DNA from: Bacteroidota bacterium | Lineage (GTDB): Bacteria; Bacteroidota; Bacteroidia; Bacteroidales; GCA-2748055 | DNA length: 6,105 bases | NCBI GenBank assembly: GCA_030642565.1 | Contig: DAOWNM010000174.1 | Span: 1-6,105 of the forward strand | Direction: 5' to 3' | Position numbers and translations under genes: made by a program | Notes under the pieces: generated by a model | The model's database searches: none | Told to the model about the DNA's origin: nothing | What the model saw: the letters and a program-made list of their open reading frames with translations, nothing else | Shown here: positions 1-4,891 of the stretch, piece after piece | Numbering within the stretch: position 1 is the stretch's first letter | Layout: each line of letters opens with the position of its first letter

Positions 1-1341
1 TTATCGGGAGTCTATAATAATACAGCACTTGCCTACAATGAACTGGGCGAACAGCAACTGGCGCTGGAATACTTCAGAAAGGGACTTTATCTGGCCATGA
101 AGGCAGATGATCAGCAGACTGCAGGAGCAGTATATGTGAACCTCGGATCGGTTTTTGGTGAGATGAGAAATCAGGACTCTGCACTATTCTACCTGCACAG
201 GGCGCTGCGAATAGCCCAAAAACGTGGATTTCGTTCACTTGAGCTGGATGTCTACGAGGAGTTGGCAAAACTCCATGCGAAACCGGGCTCCTATGCATTG
301 GCCTATAACTGGATGGTGCGATATGACACACTCTATAAAGCGCTCTTTAATGAAAACCAATCAGAGCAGATCATGCGTCTCAGGAGCAGGTACGAACAGG
401 AGATTAGTGAAAAAGAGATTCTGCAGTTGCAATCTGAATCGCAGGTACAGAAGATGCTTAATAAGTTGTTTGTTTTTATTATTGTGATCATTGTGGCCCT
501 GGCGATCACCATTGCTGTCAACCTCAGGTCAAAAAAGCTCACGAACCAGATGTTGGCAGAGCGTAACATGCAGATATCAAACGCCATTCAAAAGCTCAGT
601 GAATCAGAGAATGAACTTCAGAAACTGAATAAATCCAAAGACAGAATCTTTTCAGTGGTGGCACATGATCTGAGGAACCCTGTGGCAGCAGTAACAGGAT
701 TCTCGGAACTTCTTTATGATAATTTTGAAGAATTCCCTGTGGATACACAGAAAGAGTATCTCTTACAGATTCTTCAGGGCACTCAGAGAATACAGAACCT
801 GCTTGAAAATCTCCTGATCTGGGCAAGATCGCAGATGAAAGCGGTAAAGTATGAGCCGGAGACCGTAAAGGTGAAAGGCCTGTTGTCTGAGTGTGTCAGG
901 GAGATGAAGGCAAACCTGGACCATAAGAAAGTAGATTGCCTGGTGAAGATCGACACCAGTTGTACGGTTTTTGCTGATAAGGCCATGATTCGTACGGTAT
1001 TTCGAAACCTGATTATCAATGCCATCAAGTTCAGTTTTCCGGGGGGGAAAATCAGGCTCACCTCCGAAACATTAAAAGATGGCTGCAAAATTTTTGTTTC
1101 AGATGAAGGAATCGGAATTCAGCCTGAAATCCAGGAGAAGCTTTTCACTGCCAATGAAGTGGTCTCCACACCGGGTACAACAGGAGAATCCGGGTCGGGG
1201 CTGGGGCTGGTGATCTGTAAGGAATTTCTGGAACGGAACAAGGGTATGATCACAGTTGAGAGTGAACCGGGCAATGGATCTATATTCATTGTAAGCCTCC
1301 CAGCCACTGCAGCAGACTCCTCTATTTCAGCTTCGCATTAA
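1..1341 (+). CDS. TPR-containing sensor histidine kinase, 5' partial
   Basis: The reading frame is open from the first base, so the true start lies upstream; the ATG at 97 is internal because TPR-like sequence (Y-N-N-T-A-L-A-Y-N-E-L-G) precedes it. The 446 visible residues (numbered from the window edge) show about three TPR-like helical repeats (residues 1-115), a single membrane helix (about 156-174), a short coiled-coil linker (about 180-214), a HisKA dimerisation domain with the H-box S-V-V-A-H-D-L-R-N-P (phospho-acceptor His222), and a HATPase_c domain with N-box (R-N-L-I-I-N-A-I-K-F-S, about 335-345), G1 box D-E-G-I-G-I and G2 box G-S-G-L-G-L. All key kinase residues are present, so it should autophosphorylate; no receiver or DNA-binding domain follows. 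In this family the TPR part usually lies outside the cytoplasm and senses the signal; signal and response regulator are unknown here. The last 20 nt overlap the convergent msrA. Family call is secure, specificity is not. Confidence 0.93.
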   Translation, partial: LSGVYNNTALAYNELGEQQLALEYFRKGLYLAMKADDQQTAGAVYVNLGSVFGEMRNQDSALFYLHRALRIAQKRGFRSLELDVYEELAKLHAKPGSYALAYNWMVRYDTLYKALFNENQSEQIMRLRSRYEQEISEKEILQLQSESQVQKMLNKLFVFIIVIIVALAITIAVNLRSKKLTNQMLAERNMQISNAIQKLSESENELQKLNKSKDRIFSVVAHDLRNPVAAVTGFSELLYDNFEEFPVDTQKEYLLQILQGTQRIQNLLENLLIWARSQMKAVKYEPETVKVKGLLSECVREMKANLDHKKVDCLVKIDTSCTVFADKAMIRTVFRNLIINAIKFSFPGGKIRLTSETLKDGCKIFVSDEGIGIQPEIQEKLFTANEVVSTPGTTGESGSGLGLVICKEFLERNKGMITVESEPGNGSIFIVSLPATAADSSISASH

Positions 1342-1930
1342 AAATTTTCTCAAACTTCTCCACCTTGGGAGTGATTACCAGCCGGCAGTATTCCTGATTC
1401 GGATTGTTTTCAAAATACTCCTGATGGTAAGCTTCAGCGCTGTAAAAAACTTCAAAAGGGTCCACAATGGTTACGATGGGATTGCTCCATATTCCCTCTG
1501 AATCGAGCTGCTGAATAACCTGTTGGGTAAGCTTTTTCTGTTGCTCATTGTGATACAATACAATGGATCGATACTGCGTACCAACATCTGCCCCCTGCCG
1601 GTTCAGAGTGGTAGGATCGTGGGTTTTGAAAAAGATCTCCAAAAGCTCAAGGAAAGAGAGTGACTCCGGATCAAAGGTGACCTGTACCACTTCGGCATGA
1701 CCGGTGGCACCAGAGGTAACCATTTTATAATCGGGATTGGCAACATCTCCACCCGAATATCCCGATTCTACCCGATGTACACCATTTACACCTTCAAAGA
1801 TCGCTTCCAGACACCAGAAGCAGCCACCACCAAAAGTTGCAATTTCGAATTTGTCTTTCATACCATTTCTTCCAAACAGAGTCAAAGCTAATAAGAGGTT
1901 GACCAATATAAGCAAAGACAATTTCCTCAT
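1322..1930 (-). CDS. msrA: Peptide-methionine (S)-S-oxide reductase MsrA, probably exported
   Basis: MsrA reduces the S-epimer of methionine sulfoxide in proteins and free methionine, repairing oxidative damage. The 202-residue protein has the signature G-G-C-F-W-C (catalytic Cys37, with Cys40), G-Y-S-G-G (57-61), G-H-A-E (77-80), H-D-P-T (104-107), D-V-G-T-Q-Y-R-S (115-122) and a C-terminal Y-C-R-L-V-I-T-P-K with Cys182 as likely resolving cysteine. Length is normal for a stand-alone MsrA plus about 20 extra N-terminal residues. These (1-20, rich in Leu/Ile after Met-Arg-Lys) look like a signal peptide or membrane anchor; there is no lipobox cysteine, so it is not a lipoprotein. No MsrB domain is fused. 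Start choice: the ATG at 1930 gives the exported form but has only a weak upstream purine stretch; an in-frame ATG at 1861 (Met24) would give a cytoplasmic form. The gene is convergent with the kinase and divergent from amrS. Confidence 0.95.
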   Translation of the reverse strand: MRKLSLLILVNLLLALTLFGRNGMKDKFEIATFGGGCFWCLEAIFEGVNGVHRVESGYSGGDVANPDYKMVTSGATGHAEVVQVTFDPESLSFLELLEIFFKTHDPTTLNRQGADVGTQYRSIVLYHNEQQKKLTQQVIQQLDSEGIWSNPIVTIVDPFEVFYSAEAYHQEYFENNPNQEYCRLVITPKVEKFEKIFNAKLK

Positions 1931-2023
1931 CGCTCAATAATAGTTTTTCATGTTATATTAACCAGATCGGGACCATTTTGTTTGAAGGTGGAATTCATCG
2001 CATTTTCGTTGTAACTTTATCTC

Positions 2024-3043
2024 ATGCAGGAAGCTTTATATTACAAACAACTGGAGAAACAGATGGTGCAGTGCCTGCTATGCCCGCACAGATGCAAAAT
2101 TGAAGAAGGTCAGTATGGACGGTGCAAGACCCGCGTAAACAGAGGTGGAAAATTGTTTACTGAGAGTTACGGGATTCTATCAGCAATCTCTACGGATCCA
2201 GTGGAGAAAAAACCACTCTATCATTTTCAACCGGGTCGCACCATTCTATCCATAGGTAGTTTTGGCTGTAACCTGACCTGTGATTTTTGTCAGAATTGTG
2301 AAATTTCCCAGATTGATCAAAGAATTTTTTCGCGCCATTCTTCCAGGGATCCGGAAGATATAGTAAACAAGGCAATTATGCACCAAAACAATATTGGCCT
2401 GGCTTATACCTATAATGAACCCACCGTCTATTTTGAGTATATGATCAGATGTGCTACACTGATCAAAGAGCACAATCTGAGAAATGTCATGGTCACCAAT
2501 GGTTACATAAATCCCTCTCCTCTGGAGGACCTTTTCCCTTATATGGATGCCTTCAATGTGGATTTGAAATCGTTCAGGAATCTCTTCTATAAAAAACTTA
2601 CTGGAGCCAGCCTGCACCCTGTACTTAAAACTATCAGCAGCATTGCTAAATCGGGGCGACATCTGGAGTTAACTTTCCTGATTATACCTGACCATAATGA
2701 TGATAAAAACGAGTGGAAGGAGATGATTAAATGGATATCAGATAACTGTGGCAGAGGAGCCATTCTGCATGTTAGCAGGTACTATCCCTATTATAATATG
2801 ACCAAGCCTCCTACTCCACTCTCGACAATAGAACAGTTTCTGGAGCTGGCCAGAGCACAGATCGATTATGTCTATCCTGGCAATACACCGCAACTTGACA
2901 ACCACACTTACTGTCCCTCATGCGGAAACCTATTGATTGAAAGATTTCTATATGACGCTACCGTGAAGGGTATCGGACCAGGCGGAAATTGTACAAGTTG
3001 CAACCATGAAATTGTTGGAGTCTATAAAGAAGAAGTGTTATGA
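2024..3043 (+). CDS. amrS: AmmeMemoRadiSam system radical SAM enzyme AmrS
   Basis: A radical SAM protein of the pyruvate-formate-lyase-activating-enzyme-like group. The CxxxCxxC motif that binds the 4Fe-4S cluster is at Cys82/Cys86/Cys89 (F-G-C-N-L-T-C-D-F-C), and the family motif Y-T-Y-N-E-P-T is at 128-134. Conserved core segments V-M-V-T-N-G-Y-I (155-162), F-N-V-D-L-K (177-182) and H-V-S-R-Y-Y-P (249-255) follow. It also has an N-terminal cysteine set (Cys17, 20, 24, 34 in C-x2-C-P-H-x-C...G-R-C) and a C-terminal CxxC pair (Cys297/300 and Cys323/326) resembling a zinc ribbon or second metal site. At 339 residues it is a normal length for the family. The enzyme should cleave S-adenosylmethionine reductively to start a radical reaction; the substrate is unknown. 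ATG at 2024 is the only sensible start (the cysteine set follows directly); no Shine-Dalgarno is seen, as is common in Bacteroidota. Its stop overlaps the amrB start by 4 nt. Identification rests on motifs plus the amrB-amrA context. Confidence 0.95.
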   Translation: MQEALYYKQLEKQMVQCLLCPHRCKIEEGQYGRCKTRVNRGGKLFTESYGILSAISTDPVEKKPLYHFQPGRTILSIGSFGCNLTCDFCQNCEISQIDQRIFSRHSSRDPEDIVNKAIMHQNNIGLAYTYNEPTVYFEYMIRCATLIKEHNLRNVMVTNGYINPSPLEDLFPYMDAFNVDLKSFRNLFYKKLTGASLHPVLKTISSIAKSGRHLELTFLIIPDHNDDKNEWKEMIKWISDNCGRGAILHVSRYYPYYNMTKPPTPLSTIEQFLELARAQIDYVYPGNTPQLDNHTYCPSCGNLLIERFLYDATVKGIGPGGNCTSCNHEIVGVYKEEVL

Positions 3044-3870
3044 GAATTCGAACCGCAGTGGTGGAAGGGCGATTTTATCCCTCCACGAAAAGTAAGATTT
3101 TTGATCAGATTATGGAGATTGAACAATCGGGCAGGTATCCGGAACCGGACCTGTCGCCCAACCAGATATTTGGTGCAGTTCTGCCTCATGCTGGGCATAT
3201 CTATTCAGGATACCAGACCATCCCGTTTTTTCAACTTATAAGAAGGCACAGGATTTTCCCCGATACATTTGTTATTGTACATCCAAACCATTCGGGTCAT
3301 GGCACCCCCCTGGCCATTGATGAGTCGGTGCTCTGGTCCAATGCCATTGGAGAGGTACCGGTAGATATTGAATTGGCCAGTGCCATGGAGCTTCCATTTG
3401 ATAAAAGAGCCCATGCCAGGGAACACTCTGCAGAGGTGATTATACCGTTTATTCAATACTTTCTTTCCGACCATCAGTTTTCCATCGTTCCTGTATGCAT
3501 GATGGACCAGACACATAAAAACGCATCTCTTATTGCAGAAAGGATTAACCAGGGAGTTGACCGAACGGGAAGGAGTATCATGGTCATTGCTTCGTGCGAC
3601 TTTTCACATTTCCTCCCCCCTGCCGAGGGCCACAAACAAGATCAGTTTATTCTGGACAGCATACTTAACCGCAATGCTCCCGGAGTTGAGCGAGCCGCTA
3701 TAGAGAACTGTGTAACGGTGTGTGGTGTTGGTCCCATTATGTCACTGATGGAGTATGCCCATTCCAAGTCGCCGGATTATCAGATTGAGATTCTGGCACG
3801 GGGGCATTCAGGAGAGGTTTCGCCCTCCCTTGAGGTGGTGGATTACATTTCACTCATAGCTTACAAATGA
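3040..3870 (+). CDS. amrB: AmmeMemoRadiSam system protein AmrB (Memo family)
   Basis: A 276-residue Memo-family protein, the fold related to LigB-type nonheme-iron dioxygenases. The residues expected at the Memo metal/active site can all be read: His50 in L-P-H-A-G-H-I-Y-S-G, His84 in H-P-N-H-S-G, Asp187 and His190 in S-C-D-F-S-H, and Cys228 in V-C-G-V-G-P-I. The family motif E-H-S-A-E is at 128-132. This corresponds by pattern to the His/His/Cys plus Asp/His set of human MEMO1. The protein is cytoplasmic, without signal peptide or membrane segment. Start and stop are fixed by coupling: ATG overlaps the amrS stop (ATGA, 3040-3043) and its own stop overlaps the amrA start (3867-3870), implying co-translation at similar levels. 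A dioxygenase-like or metal-binding role follows from the fold, but the reaction is not known. Family call is very secure. Confidence 0.95.
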   Translation: MRIRTAVVEGRFYPSTKSKIFDQIMEIEQSGRYPEPDLSPNQIFGAVLPHAGHIYSGYQTIPFFQLIRRHRIFPDTFVIVHPNHSGHGTPLAIDESVLWSNAIGEVPVDIELASAMELPFDKRAHAREHSAEVIIPFIQYFLSDHQFSIVPVCMMDQTHKNASLIAERINQGVDRTGRSIMVIASCDFSHFLPPAEGHKQDQFILDSILNRNAPGVERAAIENCVTVCGVGPIMSLMEYAHSKSPDYQIEILARGHSGEVSPSLEVVDYISLIAYK

Positions 3871-4427
3871 TATTTACAGGACCGGAGAAAAGAACTTTGC
3901 TTGCGATGGCAGGCAACGCCATTGCCAAGAAGGTGGATCCCCTGAAAAAATCCACTTCCCCTTTTCAGGGTTTGACAGAAGCACTGGAGAGCAGATGTGG
4001 TGCATTCATATCACTCTATGTGGATCAGCATCTAAGGGGTTGTATTGGAACATTTTCAGAAGAGGAGCCTCTATATAAAAATGTGACAAAGATGGCTGTT
4101 TCTGCAGCCATTGATGATTCCAGGTTCACCTCCATTCATCCGGATGAACTCTCCCGGCTCGAACTTGAGATAAGCATCCTGACTCCCCGTCAAAGGATAT
4201 ATGATCCTTCAGAAATTGTTATTGGAAAACATGGCATCTACATTAAGCATGGAGGCAACAGGGGTACTCTGTTGCCACAGGTCGCTGTCAACCAGGAGTG
4301 GTCCGTTAAAGAATTTCTGGGTAATTGTTCAAGATATAAGGCAGGTATTGGTTGGAATGGATGGAAAACAGCTGAACTTTTTACTTACGAAGCCATTGTA
4401 TTCAAATCTGACGGACACTACATATAA
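3867..4427 (+). CDS. amrA: AmmeMemoRadiSam system protein AmrA (AMMECR1 domain)
   Basis: A 186-residue single-domain protein of the AMMECR1 family. The hallmark L-R-G-C-I-G is at residues 56-61, preceded by G-A-F-I-S-L (45-50), and the second conserved block G-I-Y-I-K-H-G...G-T-L-L-P-Q-V-A-V-N-Q-E-W-S is followed by E-F-L-G-N-C-S-R-Y-K-A-G-I. The invariant cysteine of L-R-G-C-I-G is intact (Cys59). It has no membrane segment. The start ATG overlaps the amrB stop by 4 nt, so this is the third gene of a translationally coupled trio. In many bacteria and archaea AMMECR1, Memo and the radical SAM enzyme occur together or as fusions; here they are three separate genes in the order S-B-A. Molecular role is unknown; AMMECR1 has been proposed to bind a small molecule, nucleic acid or a partner protein, none of which the sequence decides. 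A 97-nt gap to the next gene with its own promoter marks the likely end of the operon. Confidence 0.94.
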   Translation: MIFTGPEKRTLLAMAGNAIAKKVDPLKKSTSPFQGLTEALESRCGAFISLYVDQHLRGCIGTFSEEEPLYKNVTKMAVSAAIDDSRFTSIHPDELSRLELEISILTPRQRIYDPSEIVIGKHGIYIKHGGNRGTLLPQVAVNQEWSVKEFLGNCSRYKAGIGWNGWKTAELFTYEAIVFKSDGHYI

Positions 4428-4468
4428 TTGTTAAGAATCTTTAAAAAAGAGACCATCTGAATTCTTTA

Positions 4469-4500
4469 TTTGTAATTACGAAAAACTTCGTATATATTTG
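4469..4500 (+). promoter_or_regulatory. Bacteroidota-type promoter of the blaI-blaR1 operon
   Basis: A -33 element TTTG (4469-4472) and a -7 element TATATTTG (4493-4500) are separated by 20 nt. The -7 box matches the Bacteroidota primary-sigma consensus TAnnTTTG at every fixed position and the spacing is as expected. Transcription should begin around 4506-4508, leaving a leader of about 17 nt before the ATG at 4525. Both flanks of the -7 box are occupied by palindromes (4477-4492 and 4502-4517). Confidence 0.8.
4477..4492. promoter_or_regulatory. Operator 1, BlaI-type palindrome between -33 and -7
   Basis: TACGAAAAACTTCGTA is a dyad with perfect 6-bp arms (TACGAA/TTCGTA) and a 4-nt centre. 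It lies inside the promoter spacer, directly abutting the -7 box. Its outer arms are identical to those of the second palindrome at 4502-4517; the two centres are 25 bp apart. Winged-helix BlaI/MecI repressors bind such short dyads as dimers. Binding here would block sigma contact. That the adjacent repressor is the binder is inference. Confidence 0.75.
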
Positions 4501-4501
4501 C

Positions 4502-4517
4502 TACGAAACATTTCGTA
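4502..4517. promoter_or_regulatory. Operator 2, BlaI-type palindrome over the transcription start
   Basis: TACGAAACATTTCGTA is a perfect dyad with 7-bp arms (TACGAAA/TTTCGTA) and a 2-nt centre, starting 1 nt after the -7 box and covering the predicted start of transcription. It is the more symmetric of the two sites and so probably the stronger. It ends 7 nt before the ATG of the repressor gene. Confidence 0.78.
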
Positions 4518-4524
4518 TAATACA

Positions 4525-4890
4525 ATGAAACCTACAGACAGTGAAATGGAGATCCTCCAGCTGCTCTGGGAACATGGTCCCCTGACGGTAAGAGAATTAA
4601 ATGATAAGCTCAATCAACAGCGAAGGGTGGGTTATACCACTTCGTTGAAGATGATGCAGATCATGACCCAAAAAGGGTTGCTTACACGGGATACCGCTCT
4701 TCGTTCTCATATCTATTCCCCTGCCCTGCGGCCGGAAGATGTACAATCGAATATCCTGGATCATGTATTGAAAACTGTTTTCATGGGTGATCGGTCAAGA
4801 CTTGTTATGCAGGCACTGGGCAATCACAATGTTACCACTGAGGAGTTATCAGAGCTCAAAGCACTTATTCAAAAAATGGAGGAGAAATAA
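4525..4890 (+). CDS. blaI: BlaI/MecI/CopY-family transcriptional repressor
   Basis: A 121-residue winged-helix repressor. The N-terminal half carries the family pattern: M-K-P-T-D-S-E-M-E-I-L-Q-L-L-W-E-H-G-P-L-T-V-R-E-L (1-25), then the recognition-helix region V-G-Y-T-T-S-L-K-M-M-Q-I-M (35-47), G-L-L-T-R (51-55) and the wing (R-S-H-I-Y-S-P, 60-66); the C-terminal half is the helical dimerisation domain (about 70-121). Length matches the family. In BlaI systems the repressor is inactivated by proteolysis when the linked M56 sensor is triggered. Start: the frame can be extended to a TTG at 4498, but that codon lies within the -7 box; ATG 4525 gives the canonical N-terminus. No clear Shine-Dalgarno precedes it. 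Two palindromes around the promoter suggest autorepression. Only 1 nt separates its stop from the blaR1-like ATG. The symbol is by family; the true inducer may not be a beta-lactam. Confidence 0.93.
   Translation: MKPTDSEMEILQLLWEHGPLTVRELNDKLNQQRRVGYTTSLKMMQIMTQKGLLTRDTALRSHIYSPALRPEDVQSNILDHVLKTVFMGDRSRLVMQALGNHNVTTEELSELKALIQKMEEK
4878..4884 (+). promoter_or_regulatory. Ribosome binding site of the blaR1-like gene
   Basis: GGAGGAG lies inside the last codons of blaI, 7 nt before the ATG at 4892. It is the clearest Shine-Dalgarno in the window and decides the start of the peptidase over the internal ATG at 4922. It suggests independent, efficient initiation in addition to coupling with blaI termination. 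Confidence 0.75.
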
Positions 4891-4891
4891 A

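Noticed and set aside
1342..1385. Possible terminator stem CTCC...GGAG downstream of the kinase stop
   Set aside because: Only about 4 bp of stem, no following T-run, and it lies within msrA coding sequence.
2012..2019. TAACTTTA as a possible -7 element for amrS
   Set aside because: It is one base off TAnnTTTG, but no TTTG occurs about 20 nt upstream (the nearest, 1981-1984, is 27 nt away) and it would leave almost no leader before the ATG at 2024.
2246..2662. 138-codon open frame on the minus strand inside amrS
   Set aside because: It lies antisense to a gene with clear family motifs, and its translation shows no recognisable domain; a shadow frame.
3205..3516. 103-codon open frame on the minus strand inside amrB
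   Set aside because: Antisense to conserved Memo coding sequence and without recognisable features.
4428..4468. Terminator after amrA
   Set aside because: The stretch is AT-rich but shows no convincing hairpin followed by a T-run on the plus strand.
4516..4521. TATAAT resembling a sigma-70 -10 box
   Set aside because: It is only 3 nt before the ATG, has no -35 partner at the right distance, and overlaps operator 2; the TTTG/TATATTTG pair fits Bacteroidota much better.
4498..4524. TTG start at 4498 extending the repressor by 9 residues
   Set aside because: The TTG lies within the -7 promoter element and upstream of the predicted transcription start; the ATG at 4525 gives the canonical BlaI-family N-terminus.
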